A program made the translations under genes and the position numbers. Source: an uncultured Aquimarina sp. (GTDB lineage Bacteria; Bacteroidota; Bacteroidia; Flavobacteriales; Flavobacteriaceae). Taken from it: a DNA stretch of 64,000 nt. The stretch is taken from contig CANMFM010000007.1 in assembly GCA_947497175.1 (NCBI GenBank), positions 434,001 through 498,000 on the forward strand, written 5' to 3'. Below the pieces are notes generated by a model. That model ran no database searches. It was given only the letters and a program-made list of their open reading frames with translations, and had not been told where the DNA came from. Every line of letters begins with the position of its first letter. Position 1 is the stretch's first letter. Below, in pieces: positions 45,020 to 53,948 of the stretch.

Positions 45020-45100
45020 CTACTTACGAATTGCATAACTAGAAGCTTCAGGGAGTTCACTTAAAAATTTAACAAGACTATTAAAATTTAAATAATTCAT
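45020..45100 (-). CDS. 26-residue small protein (candidate)
   Basis: ATG at 45100, TAG at 45020-45022. The product is MNYLNFNSLVKFLSELPEAS plus SYAIRK, amphipathic and without membrane segment. The reading frame alone would be too short to call, but a good intrinsic terminator follows at 44949-44970, suggesting a dedicated short transcript. It could be a micro-protein, or the RNA could be a small regulatory RNA. Confidence 0.35.
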   Translation of the reverse strand: MNYLNFNSLVKFLSELPEASSYAIRK

Positions 45101-45139
45101 GACTGTGTGATTTAAGGTTATTGATTACTAAAGTACTAT

Positions 45140-45290
45140 GTTATCAACAATAAACAAAATAAAATGTTTATTATTTGTTAATAATTTGTTGAAAGTATAT
45201 TTTTTTAAGATAAAATACATCATTTTTTAAATATATTAAATATTATTGTAGTTAAAAACTTACTTTTATTGTTGATAACTATGTTAATAA
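45140..45290. other. Cluster of DnaA-box-like nonamers in an A+T-rich stretch
   Basis: The 685 bases between hutG and the next + strand gene contain no larger gene. Four nonamers of the form TTATYAACA occur: 45141-45149 (+), and on the minus strand 45177-45185, 45270-45278 and 45282-45290. The last two are spaced exactly 12 bases. The outer copies belong to 14-base inverted arms (45140-45153 and 45266-45279). Between lies a very A+T-rich core. It resembles an origin or a plasmid-type iteron region; regulator sites are an alternative. Confidence 0.35.
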
Positions 45291-45496
45291 CTTCAAAATA
45301 GATTGATAAAACTCAAGTACTACTCTACCTACGCTTTCATAAAGACATGAAAATCAAATAAAAAGAAACAACACTAATTATATTTAAAGTAGTACCCACG
45401 AAAGAACATGTGTAGTGATTCAATTAAGGGTTTACAAAAAACGATATCTGGCCTTAGGAGCACTGATCAATTCAATCTTTTACCTAAATTGCACCT

Positions 45497-45973
45497 ATGA
45501 AATCTGCTTCAGTAAAAGAAATTAAAACAGAATTATCTAATTACTCTCATCAAGAACTTATAGAGTTGTGCCTTAGGTTGTCTCGATTTAAAAAAGAAAA
45601 TAAGGAATTACTAACGTACTTATTATTTGAATCTACAAACGAGGAAGGATATATTATGAGTATTAAAAATGAGGTAGATGAACAATTTAATAGTATCAAT
45701 ACTAAATCATATCATTATATTAAAAAAAGCGTACGTAAAACACTTCGTATAATCAAAAAACATATACGCTACTCAAAAAATAAAGAAACAGAAATCGAAT
45801 TACTTCTTCATTTTTGCAAAAAACTAAAAGAGTTTACACCGTACATACAAAATAGCACGGTGTTGAAGAATATTCATGAACGAGAAATTAATGCTATAAA
45901 AAAGAAAATCACTGTACTACACGAAGACTTACAGTATGATTACGAATTGGAGCTACGATCGGCCTACTTATAA
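45497..45973 (+). CDS. Hypothetical helical protein, 158 residues
   Basis: A 158-residue, Lys- and Glu-rich protein predicted to be all-helical (SHQELIELCLRLSRFKKENKELLTYLLFE, KSVRKTLRIIKKHIRYSKNKETEIELLLHFCKKL). No signal peptide or membrane segment. I do not recognise a named family, although similar conserved proteins exist in flavobacteria. It stands alone and ends 17 bases from the stop of the convergent MaoC gene. Confidence 0.75.
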   Translation: MKSASVKEIKTELSNYSHQELIELCLRLSRFKKENKELLTYLLFESTNEEGYIMSIKNEVDEQFNSINTKSYHYIKKSVRKTLRIIKKHIRYSKNKETEIELLLHFCKKLKEFTPYIQNSTVLKNIHEREINAIKKKITVLHEDLQYDYELELRSAYL

Positions 45974-45989
45974 TCAAATACTTAGACTA

Positions 45990-46454
45990 TTATTCGAACA
46001 TCAAGGACACAAACTCTGCAACACAAGCGGGTTTTTCTACACCTTCAATCTCGAGGGTGCAGTCCCATGTTATTTTCAATCCATTATCGGCATATTCTTC
46101 TATTTTGGTGACACTACTGTGTAATCGTAAACGACTATCAACAATAACAGGGTGGGGAAAACGCACTTTATTCAGTCCATAATTAAATCCCATAACAGCA
46201 CTTTCAACAGTAATGAGATCCATTAACATTTTTGAAAGTAGCGAGATTGATAAAAACCCATGTGCAATTGTTTTTTTAAAAGGAGATTCCTTTTTTGCAC
46301 GTTCTACATCCACATGCACCCACTGAAAATCTTGTGTTGTTTCGGCAAAAGTATTGATCATCTCCTGGGTTATTGTTATCCAATCTCCTACAGGCAATTG
46401 TTTACCTTCTACCGTTTTAAAATCTTTAAAATTCTTAAATACAAGCTGATTCAT
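45990..46454 (-). CDS. MaoC-like enoyl-CoA hydratase
   Basis: A 154-residue single hot-dog protein. The catalytic loop of R-specific hydratases is present (FAETTQDFQWVHVDVERA, then PFKKTIAHGFLSISLLSKM), with Asp and His in the expected order. It hydrates 2-enoyl-CoA to (R)-3-hydroxyacyl-CoA, or the reverse. Last gene of the acyl-CoA cluster, 9 bases after a FabG-like gene, with which it forms a hydratase/reductase pair. Confidence 0.9.
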   Translation of the reverse strand: MNQLVFKNFKDFKTVEGKQLPVGDWITITQEMINTFAETTQDFQWVHVDVERAKKESPFKKTIAHGFLSISLLSKMLMDLITVESAVMGFNYGLNKVRFPHPVIVDSRLRLHSSVTKIEEYADNGLKITWDCTLEIEGVEKPACVAEFVSLMFE

Positions 46455-46463
46455 ACCCTTATT

Positions 46464-47201
46464 TTATCTCGAAATACCACCATCGATAGTTAAACAAATT
46501 CCGGATACATAAGAAGCCTCATCGGAAGCTAAGTACAAATATCCGTAGGCAATATCTTTTGGTAACGCAGCTTTTTGGAGTGGTATTTGCTTTTGAATTC
46601 CATCGAGATGCTCCTGAGGTATCTGATCTGTCATTTCGGTTAACGTAAAACCTGGAGCTAATGCGTTAGCCGTGATGCCGTATTTACCAAGCTCCATAGT
46701 CCAGGTTTTCGACATTGCAATAACACCTGCTTTTGTGGCCGCATAATTGGTCTGCCCAAAATTACCGCGTAATCCGACATTAGATGCCGCCGAAACTATA
46801 CGTCCGTATCCGGCATCTTTCATATATTTAGAGACCACCTGAGTACACAAAAATACACCTTTAAGGTTTACATCAATTACAGCATCCCATTCTGACTCAC
46901 TCATTTTATGCAAGGTTCGATCTTTTGTGATACCAGCATTATTAATCAAAATATCTATACGACCGTATTTTTTATAAATCCTTTCTGCTTCAGTTTCAAT
47001 AGCCGCTTTATTGGTTACTGAAATTTTAGTAAATTCTGCAGTATTTCCAGTTTCTACAATATTTTTAGCAGTATTCTCCCCATCATCCAGAAGATCCCAA
47101 ATGATCACAGTTGCGCCTTCTTCAGCGAATAATTCCGAAACCGCTTTACCTATTCCTCTTGCTCCACCGGTTACAATGGCAATTTTATCTTTTAATCTCA
47201 T
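46464..47201 (-). CDS. SDR reductase, FabG-like
   Basis: A 245-residue SDR: TGGARGIG cofactor loop, NNAGIT, and the YAATK catalytic motif (in NFGQTNYAATKAG). Close in pattern to 3-oxoacyl-ACP/CoA reductases (FabG/PhaB). With the MaoC hydratase it can interconvert 3-oxo-, 3-hydroxy- and enoyl-CoA esters. The gap to the next upstream gene is 225 bases with no gene visible, so it may have its own promoter. Confidence 0.9.
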   Translation of the reverse strand: MRLKDKIAIVTGGARGIGKAVSELFAEEGATVIIWDLLDDGENTAKNIVETGNTAEFTKISVTNKAAIETEAERIYKKYGRIDILINNAGITKDRTLHKMSESEWDAVIDVNLKGVFLCTQVVSKYMKDAGYGRIVSAASNVGLRGNFGQTNYAATKAGVIAMSKTWTMELGKYGITANALAPGFTLTEMTDQIPQEHLDGIQKQIPLQKAALPKDIAYGYLYLASDEASYVSGICLTIDGGISR

Positions 47202-47426
47202 ATTTTTATGTCTTTTGCATATGTTATTTTAAAAACTGAATTTATTCCATATATCGATAGCTTCAAGTACCAAGATCCATAACATAGTGTGTCGAGGTCT
47301 GATCGTATATTTATTCTAAATGCATCTTTTAATACCCATGGTTATCCATATCTCAATTACGTTGATGACCGGCCATTTTGGCTCCATTACGTCATGTCAA
47401 AACGCTAAAAATGACATACAACAACA

Positions 47427-48404
47427 TCAAGAACACTCTATAACAACTTTACCCCTAACCTTGCGCTGCATCATTGCTTCGAGAGCTTTTGAAGTATCTT
47501 TAAGAGGATATATTTTATGAATATGTGGTTTTAGTTTGCCGGCACCATACCACTGCATTAATTGCATGGTATTTTCCATATTTTTTTTGGGGGTTTTCAT
47601 GGCAAAACTCCCCCAAAATACTCCTACGATAGCACAACCCTTAAGCAGCGCCAAGTTAAGAGGAATTTTAGGGATTTCTCCAGCCGCAAAACCTACCACT
47701 AAGTAACGCCCTTCCCAAGCCATAGCGCGAATGGCCGCTTCAGAATAATCACCACCAACCGGATCATATACCACATCTATTCCTTTACCATTTGTGAGTT
47801 CTTTACTTCGTGATTTTAAATCTTCTTTTGTGTAATTAATAACCTCATCGGCACCAAATGCTTTACACAATTGTAGCTTTTCATCTGTTGAGGCTGCGGC
47901 AATTACTTTTGCTCCCATAAGCTTTCCTAACTCTACCGCTGCCAAACCAACTCCTCCTGAGGCCCCAAGAATCAAAAGCGTTTCTCCTTTTTTTAGTTGT
48001 GCTCTGTCTTTTAATGCATGATACGATGTCCCATATGCCATCATAAATGATGCTGCTACGGGAAAATTCATCATAGGTGGTTTTTTAAAACAGGCGCTAC
48101 CCGGTACAACAGCCTCTTCGGCATATCCGCCATGCATCACAAATCCAAAAACCTCATCGCCAGGTTTGAGATGAGAAATTTCTGCTCCAACCTCTTTAAC
48201 TATTCCTGCAATATCACTCCCTGGAGTAAAAGGTAATTCTGGTTTAAATTGGTATAATCCCTGAATGATTAAAGTATCCGGAAAATTAACTCCACATGCT
48301 TTTACAGATACCACAACTTCTTTGGCTTTTGGTTTGGGACTCTCAAGCTCTTCCAATTTCAAATCAGAAGGTGGTCCAAATTTTTCACAAACTATTGCTT
48401 TCAT
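47427..48404 (-). CDS. Quinone oxidoreductase-like MDR protein
   Basis: A 325-residue medium-chain dehydrogenase/reductase without the zinc ligands of alcohol dehydrogenases. LILGASGGVGLAAVELGKLMGAKVIAAAS is the NADPH-binding site, and NFPDTLIIQGLYQFKPELPFTPGSDIAG the family N-terminus. Likely a crotonase-cluster enone or quinone reductase acting on fatty-acid-derived compounds. It ends 13 bases before a second MDR gene's stop and belongs to the same transcript. Confidence 0.88.
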   Translation of the reverse strand: MKAIVCEKFGPPSDLKLEELESPKPKAKEVVVSVKACGVNFPDTLIIQGLYQFKPELPFTPGSDIAGIVKEVGAEISHLKPGDEVFGFVMHGGYAEEAVVPGSACFKKPPMMNFPVAASFMMAYGTSYHALKDRAQLKKGETLLILGASGGVGLAAVELGKLMGAKVIAAASTDEKLQLCKAFGADEVINYTKEDLKSRSKELTNGKGIDVVYDPVGGDYSEAAIRAMAWEGRYLVVGFAAGEIPKIPLNLALLKGCAIVGVFWGSFAMKTPKKNMENTMQLMQWYGAGKLKPHIHKIYPLKDTSKALEAMMQRKVRGKVVIECS

Positions 48405-48417
48405 AAAACTGGACCTA

Positions 48418-49422
48418 TTATTCTTCGATAACTTTTAATACTAGTTTTCCCATTTTTTCTCCAGAAAACAATCGTAAAAATGTTTCATGAAAGTTGTCTA
48501 TACCTTCATAAATATCTTCTTTACTTTTTAATTTTCCTTGTGCCATCCAGCCACCCATTTCTTTGGCTGCATTACCATAGTCTTTTGCATAATCCATAAC
48601 AACCATTCCTTGCATAGTAGCTCTGTTCACCAATAGTGACAAGTAATTACTCGGGCCTTTTATAGCCTCTTTATTATTATACTGAGAAATAGCACCACAA
48701 ATCACAATACGGGCATGCATACGTAATCTGGCCAAAGCTGCGTTAAGAATCTCTCCTCCGACATTATCAAAATACACATCAATCCCTTTAGGGCATTCTC
48801 TTTTAAGACCTGCATGAATATTTTCTGCCTTGTAGTCTATAGCTCCGTCAAAACCTAATTCGTCTACTACATATTTACATTTTTTATCACCTCCTGCAAT
48901 GCCAATTACACGACATCCTTTGATTTTAGCAATTTGACCTACAACGCTACCCACGGCACCGGCTGCACCTGAAACCAACACAGTATCACCTTCTTTTATC
49001 TTTCCTACTTCCAGGATTCCAAAATATGCGGTCATCCCTGGCATTCCTAGTGTTCCTATGTACATCGGTAAAGGAGCTAGATTGGGATCTACCTTATACC
49101 AGTTTTCACCATTTGTAACACTATATTGTTGTACTCCTCCCCAGCCCGTTAGACAATCTCCTTCTTTAAATTTTGGGTGATTATTTGCTTTAATTACTTT
49201 TCCTACTGATCCCGCACGCATAACATCATTAATCTGAATGGGTTCTATATATGATTTACCTTCATTCATCCATCCGCGCATTGCAGGATCTAATGATATA
49301 TAGTGCTGTTGGATAAGAACTTCTCCTTCTTTAGGTTCGGGAATAGGGTTAGACTGTAATTCCCATGTATCTTGTTCAGGAAGACCAACAGGTCGTTTTT
49401 TAAATATTAATTGCTTATTCAT
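48418..49422 (-). CDS. NADP-dependent MDR reductase (CurA/PTGR-like)
   Basis: A 334-residue NADPH-dependent 2-alkenal/alkenone reductase type: LDPAMRGWMNEGKSYIEPIQINDVMRAG at the N-terminus and VLVSGAAGAVGSVVGQIAKIKGCRVIG for NADPH. Family members reduce the double bond of 2-enals or 2-enones, including lipid-peroxidation products such as 4-hydroxynonenal. That fits a neighbouring 4-hydroxyacyl-CoA route, though the link is inferred. Confidence 0.88.
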   Translation of the reverse strand: MNKQLIFKKRPVGLPEQDTWELQSNPIPEPKEGEVLIQQHYISLDPAMRGWMNEGKSYIEPIQINDVMRAGSVGKVIKANNHPKFKEGDCLTGWGGVQQYSVTNGENWYKVDPNLAPLPMYIGTLGMPGMTAYFGILEVGKIKEGDTVLVSGAAGAVGSVVGQIAKIKGCRVIGIAGGDKKCKYVVDELGFDGAIDYKAENIHAGLKRECPKGIDVYFDNVGGEILNAALARLRMHARIVICGAISQYNNKEAIKGPSNYLSLLVNRATMQGMVVMDYAKDYGNAAKEMGGWMAQGKLKSKEDIYEGIDNFHETFLRLFSGEKMGKLVLKVIEE

Positions 49423-49465
49423 TAGTATATTATTTTAATGTATTACTGTATTTTTTGGGTAAAAT

Positions 49466-50221
49466 CTATAATGACGTTCCTCCGTCCAGCGTTATAGTTT
49501 GTCCGGTTATAAATTTAGTATTTTCAGAAGCTAGCCACACAACAGCCTCTGCAATTTCTTCGGCTAGTCCATACCGTTTCATTGGGATCACGCTTTTCAA
49601 CATTTGATCCATATCGGGCCGTACGGATAAAAGTTTGTCTAATAATGCAGACTCTGTATATCCAGGGCAAACTGCATTTATACGAATATTTTTAGTTGCA
49701 TATTCCAAAGCGGCAGACTTTGTCATTCCGACTACGGCAAATTTGCTCGCACTGTAAGATAGGTTATTTAATGAGGCTTTCAACCCGGCTAAAGATGCAA
49801 TATTTACGATATTTCCTCCTCCTTGTTTTACCATTTGTTGTAGTGCTAGCTTCATACAATAAAAAACCCCAGTTTGGTTTACTGCAATTACACTATCCCA
49901 ATCTTCTAAAGTATATTCTCCAGTCTTAGCCATATTTCTAGGCCCTATCCCGGCATTATTAACAATTACATCTAATCTACCAAACTTTTGAACTGTTTTT
50001 GAAATAAGTTGTTCTACTTCATCAAACTTAGTAACATTCGCTGTTATTACTGTACTTTGACCGCCATCGGCAGTAATATCATCTACTATTTGCTGTGCTT
50101 TTTCTTTTTTGATATCAGACACCACAACTGTAGCCTTATGTTTAGCAAAATGTTTGGCGGTAGCAGCTCCAATTCCAGAGCCTGCACCGGTTACAATTAC
50201 TATTTTATCGTTTACTTGCAT
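49466..50221 (-). CDS. SDR family oxidoreductase
   Basis: A 251-residue classical SDR: TGAGSGIGAA, NNAGIG and YSASK (SYSASKFAVVG) are complete, and the C-terminus TGQTITLDGGTSL is usual. Substrate unknown; probably oxidises a 3-hydroxyacyl-CoA or an alcohol in the same pathway. It follows the DUF1330 gene by 11 bases. Confidence 0.88.
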   Translation of the reverse strand: MQVNDKIVIVTGAGSGIGAATAKHFAKHKATVVVSDIKKEKAQQIVDDITADGGQSTVITANVTKFDEVEQLISKTVQKFGRLDVIVNNAGIGPRNMAKTGEYTLEDWDSVIAVNQTGVFYCMKLALQQMVKQGGGNIVNIASLAGLKASLNNLSYSASKFAVVGMTKSAALEYATKNIRINAVCPGYTESALLDKLLSVRPDMDQMLKSVIPMKRYGLAEEIAEAVVWLASENTKFITGQTITLDGGTSL

Positions 50222-50232
50222 ATATTTGAGTT

Positions 50233-50619
50233 TTAATTGGCTTTACATAGTATTAATCGCGAATCTTCCAGGGCCTGGCTTCGCAATTTTGCAGGATATC
50301 CTTCAGCGGTAATCATATTAAGGAAATCTTCTTTAGTCGCATATTCGACAATTAGGACTTTGTCCCATTCTAAATCATCACTTGGACCTATAAAGCCAAA
50401 CACAGGTCGCCCCTGATAAATAATTTTAGCTTTTGATTGCTGAAAAAAAGGTACCACCGCCTGCATATACAATGCATAGGCTTCTTCTCCCGTTGTCCCC
50501 GTTTCTTCTACTTTGTCTTTGAATTTAAGAAGATTCAACATTTGTAAAGGTCCTTTTTCAGATACCGTTGAAAACTTATGAAACTGCTCTGGGGTAACTC
50601 CTACATATTTATGATCCAT
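50233..50619 (-). CDS. DUF1330 domain protein
   Basis: A 128-residue protein of the DUF1330 dimeric alpha-beta barrel type, seen in MLNLLKFKDKVEETGTTGEEAYALYMQAVVPFFQQSKAKIIYQGRPVFGFIG and VLIVEYATKEDFLNMI. The biochemical role is unknown; often found beside acyl-CoA dehydrogenase genes in Bacteroidota and proteobacteria. Upstream, 20 bases away, is a 47-residue reading frame. Confidence 0.85.
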   Translation of the reverse strand: MDHKYVGVTPEQFHKFSTVSEKGPLQMLNLLKFKDKVEETGTTGEEAYALYMQAVVPFFQQSKAKIIYQGRPVFGFIGPSDDLEWDKVLIVEYATKEDFLNMITAEGYPAKLRSQALEDSRLILCKAN

Positions 50620-50639
50620 GTGCTATTTTTATTTATTAT

Positions 50640-50783
50640 TTATGCATTACCAATTCTATATGCTAATTTTTCAAGCCAAACTCTAAGTACTACAACCAAA
50701 GTGTTATATATATCCAGTTCTTGGGTAGGTTCAAAATGACAAGGATTTTGAATCAAAAAGCCCTTTTCGATATCTTCTTTCAT
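50640..50783 (-). CDS. 47-residue small protein (candidate)
   Basis: ATG at 50783, TAA at 50640. The product begins MKEDIEKGFLIQNPCHFEPT and continues with a hydrophobic-amphipathic helix (LVVVLRVWLEKLAYRIG). It fills much of the 242-base gap between the transglutaminase-like and DUF1330 genes, on the same strand and 20 bases before the latter, as expected for an operon member. No family recognised; it could also be a degenerate remnant. Confidence 0.4.
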   Translation of the reverse strand: MKEDIEKGFLIQNPCHFEPTQELDIYNTLVVVLRVWLEKLAYRIGNA

Positions 50784-50861
50784 TTCATTACAACAAAAAC
50801 CAGAACTGATACTCTTTTACACGATCTCTTAAAACGCACTACTGGTTTTATGTCTTTTATC

Positions 50862-51497
50862 TTATAATTTCACCACATCAGAATCTTTTGCCAAGTCCAT
50901 AATTTCTGGATAATGTTCTTTCATATTCGTTAACATAAAATCAACCGGAACATCTTCAAAGTATCCATAATCTTCCAGATATTCCATAAAAACATTTCCT
51001 TCATTATTAAATTCCTGAAGAATTGAGTCATTTTCACCATCAAACGCTAAAGGTGCTACATTACACATTTTACATAACGATTCATTAAAAGCGGGCGATG
51101 CTTTGAGCCATTTCCCATTTAGATACACATTGATCATTCCATGAGGAGTAAGTTCATTGGTCCCAAATTTTTGTATTAATCGCTCTACAGCAATATGGTT
51201 TTTAACCTTAGCTAAATGAATCCTTGCCGGAATCCCTACAGCCCGTAAGCAAGCCACTAACAAAATTGACTTATCAATACAGTGACCTGTTGTTTTTTTT
51301 ACAATGTAACTCGCCTTATACGCTTCTTTTAAAAAACTTATTGTATAGGGATCATATTTCCATCCATCTCTTATATTAAAGTATAATTGTATCGCTTTTT
51401 CTTTATTAGTCAGTTTATCTGTCTTAAATTCTTTTACAATATTCTGAATTTCATCCGTTTCATAATCAAAATATGCTGTGGCTGCTAAATAATCCAT
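50862..51497 (-). CDS. Transglutaminase-like domain protein
   Basis: A 211-residue soluble protein with a transglutaminase/protease-like core. Cys73 (TGHCIDKS) and His119 (TPHGMINVYLNGKW) fit the catalytic pair; the third residue, usually Asp in a W-x-x-x-D-P pattern, is Ser134 (KASPAFN). No signal peptide. Such proteins may act as amidases or peptidases or only bind peptides. Why one lies in an acyl-CoA cluster is not obvious. Confidence 0.8.
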   Translation of the reverse strand: MDYLAATAYFDYETDEIQNIVKEFKTDKLTNKEKAIQLYFNIRDGWKYDPYTISFLKEAYKASYIVKKTTGHCIDKSILLVACLRAVGIPARIHLAKVKNHIAVERLIQKFGTNELTPHGMINVYLNGKWLKASPAFNESLCKMCNVAPLAFDGENDSILQEFNNEGNVFMEYLEDYGYFEDVPVDFMLTNMKEHYPEIMDLAKDSDVVKL

Positions 51498-51560
51498 TTA
51501 ATACATTTTAAGGTGATTCAAAAAAAGAGGTCACCGATATATTATATTTGCTGTTTTATA

Positions 51561-52613
51561 TTAATCTATTTTATTTTTTTGAATGGCCTGTAATGCCAGA
51601 TTACAAAGTAACTCTGCAGCTTTATTGAGTTGTGCAAATCGTGGATCTGTTGTAAGCCCTTTGCTATATCTATAATAAATTTGTTGGGCGATCACTGCGA
51701 TTTTAAAAAGTCCAAAGGCATAATAAAATACAAGATGCGCTACTTCTTTACCGCTTTTTTGAGTATATAGTTCAACAATTTCGCTTCTACCTGGATTACC
51801 ATCCATAATTGTAGGTGATGGAATCCCTTGCTGTACAAAGGGATGATCGCTGGCCATGGTCCAGTATCCGAGAGAGGTGCCCAAATCCATTAAAGGATCA
51901 CCAAGTGTTGCCATTTCCCAGTCTAATACCGCAGTAACTTCATTCCAACTATCGTCTTTAAATACTACATTATCATATTTAAAATCATTATGAACCAAGC
52001 TATGTCTATAGGTTGCAGGTTGATTTTCTTCCATCCATCGCATTACTTTTTCTGCTGCCGGAACGTCTTCTGTAGCCGCTTTAAGATATTGTTTCCCCCA
52101 ATTGAGAACCTGTCTTTCGACATATCCTTCGGGTTTTCCTAAATCTTCTAATCCTGCAGCTTTGTAATCTATATGATGAAGTTCAACAAAAGTATCTAAC
52201 CATGAATTTGCAATAGTTTTGAAATCATTCGCAGAAATATTTCGTTTTTTAGCCTCATGCACATTAAGAATGATCCCTTCTACTTTTTCCATAACATAAA
52301 AAGGGCACCCTAAAATATTTTCATCTTCAGTAAACGTATACATTTTAGGCACTTTTGGAAACGCACTATAAATCCCAGATTGCACCTTGAACTCACGCCC
52401 CATGTCGTGGCCTCTTTTAATAGCTCCAAAAGGTGGTCTGCGCAATACATATTCTTTATCCTCTATTTGTATTAGATAGGTAAGATTAGAGTATCCGTGA
52501 GTAAATTGTGTTACTTGCCAATCGCTCTTATTATTGGCAATAAGCCCTTCTTTTTGAAGAAAAGTTTTTAATGTTTTTTCGTTTAGGTTTTCGCCTTTAC
52601 GTACGTTTTGCAT
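51561..52613 (-). CDS. Phosphotransferase, ACAD10/11 N-domain or LvaA-like
   Basis: A 350-residue kinase-fold protein of the APH family. The catalytic loop HNDFKYDN (Asp210, Asn215) and metal-binding LDWE (Asp231) are present; YVLRRPPFGAIKRGHDMGREF is typical of the subgroup fused to acyl-CoA dehydrogenases in ACAD10/ACAD11. In Pseudomonas LvaA and in ACAD10/11, this kinase phosphorylates the 4-hydroxyl of 4-hydroxyacyl-CoA. The acyl-CoA dehydrogenase expected as partner follows upstream in the same operon (52670-53893). So the same chemistry is likely here. Confidence 0.85.
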   Translation of the reverse strand: MQNVRKGENLNEKTLKTFLQKEGLIANNKSDWQVTQFTHGYSNLTYLIQIEDKEYVLRRPPFGAIKRGHDMGREFKVQSGIYSAFPKVPKMYTFTEDENILGCPFYVMEKVEGIILNVHEAKKRNISANDFKTIANSWLDTFVELHHIDYKAAGLEDLGKPEGYVERQVLNWGKQYLKAATEDVPAAEKVMRWMEENQPATYRHSLVHNDFKYDNVVFKDDSWNEVTAVLDWEMATLGDPLMDLGTSLGYWTMASDHPFVQQGIPSPTIMDGNPGRSEIVELYTQKSGKEVAHLVFYYAFGLFKIAVIAQQIYYRYSKGLTTDPRFAQLNKAAELLCNLALQAIQKNKID

Positions 52614-52669
52614 GGTTTATATTGATTAGAGAGTCTCTGATGTGTTGAAATCAACAATTAAATTGACAC

Positions 52670-53893
52670 TTATATGTTGTTCTTAGCATAGGTATTGATT
52701 ACACTTTTTCCGAGTTGATACATATGTACTTCATCTGGTCCATCGGCTAAGCGAAGCATACGTGCGGCAACAAAAAAATGTGCTAATGGGGTGTCTGGCC
52801 CAACCCCTTTACCTCCATGAATCTGCATAGCCCTGTCTATGACGTTTAGGGCCATATTGGGAGCCACAATTTTGATCATTGCTATTAAATCCTTTGAGGT
52901 TTTATTCCCTTCTTTATCCATTTTGTCAGCTGCCGAAAGTGTTAATAATCTCGCTTGTTCGATTTCGCATTTAGATTGTGCTATTTCCTGACGTATACTA
53001 CTAAAATCTTTAAATGTTTTACCAAAAGCAATACGCTCTGAAGCCCTTTGGGACATTAATTCTAATGACCGCTGAGCCATACCAATTAATCGCATACAGT
53101 GATGAATACGTCCAGGACCTAATCGACCCTGAGCAATTTCAAAACCTCGACCTTCTCCTAAAATTAGGTATTCTTTGGGAACACGAACATTTTCTAGTAC
53201 AATCTCGGCATGACCTTCTGGAGAGTCGTAAAAACCAAATACCGATAATGGCCTTATAATTTTTAAGCCAGGAGTATCCATAGGTACTAAAATCATGCTT
53301 TGTTGTTGGTGTCTTGGAGCATTAGGATCTGTTTTTCCCATTACAATGGCAATCTTGCAATGCGGATCCATACCACCAGAGGACCACCATTTGCGACCAT
53401 TAATAATATAATGATCCCCATCTCTGGTAATAGAGGTTTCAATATTTGTTGCGTCTGAAGAAGCTACCTGAGGCTCAGTCATTAAAAAGGCCGAGCGTAT
53501 ATCACCATTCATTAACGGTGTTAACCATTTCTTTTGCTGATCTGGAGAGCCATACTTGGCCAAAACTTCCATGTTGCCTGTATCTGGAGCATTGCAATTA
53601 AATACCTCTGAAGACCACAATACGCGTCCCATAATCTCTGCTAACGGAGCATATTCTAAATTGGTCAGTCCCGGACTTAAAGATCCATAACTTTTAGGTA
53701 GAAAAAGATTCCACAATCCGGCATCTTTTGCCTTTGTTTTAAGCTCCTCTATTCCTGGCCATCGTTTCCAACGATTATCAGGGTTATAATTAAAAGCACT
53801 TACTTCTTCTTCAATAGGAAGAATATGTTCTTCAAAAAAAGTGTTGAGTTTTTTTTGAAGTGATATGGTTTCTTTGGTGTAATTAAAGTTCAT
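52670..53893 (-). CDS. Acyl-CoA dehydrogenase, ACAD11/LvaC-like
   Basis: A 407-residue flavoprotein. Typical segments: [59 protein letters not shown], and [17 protein letters not shown]. The pattern MEVLAKYGS...[10 protein letters not shown] is the ACAD10/11 subgroup, which does not simply oxidise saturated acyl-CoA but helps replace a phosphate at C4 to give an enoyl-CoA. With the kinase gene just downstream (56 bases) it forms the two separate halves of ACAD11. Confidence 0.9.
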   Translation of the reverse strand: MNFNYTKETISLQKKLNTFFEEHILPIEEEVSAFNYNPDNRWKRWPGIEELKTKAKDAGLWNLFLPKSYGSLSPGLTNLEYAPLAEIMGRVLWSSEVFNCNAPDTGNMEVLAKYGSPDQQKKWLTPLMNGDIRSAFLMTEPQVASSDATNIETSITRDGDHYIINGRKWWSSGGMDPHCKIAIVMGKTDPNAPRHQQQSMILVPMDTPGLKIIRPLSVFGFYDSPEGHAEIVLENVRVPKEYLILGEGRGFEIAQGRLGPGRIHHCMRLIGMAQRSLELMSQRASERIAFGKTFKDFSSIRQEIAQSKCEIEQARLLTLSAADKMDKEGNKTSKDLIAMIKIVAPNMALNVIDRAMQIHGGKGVGPDTPLAHFFVAARMLRLADGPDEVHMYQLGKSVINTYAKNNI

Positions 53894-53948
53894 AATTAGA
53901 GTCGTTAATAAAAAGATTCCTGTCTACAAAGGAATAATAGGAAATCGA

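Noticed and set aside
47202..47426. Possible gene in the gap between the FabG-like and MDR genes
   Set aside because: Only very short frames interrupted by stops were found on the operon strand; the gap is left as non-coding.
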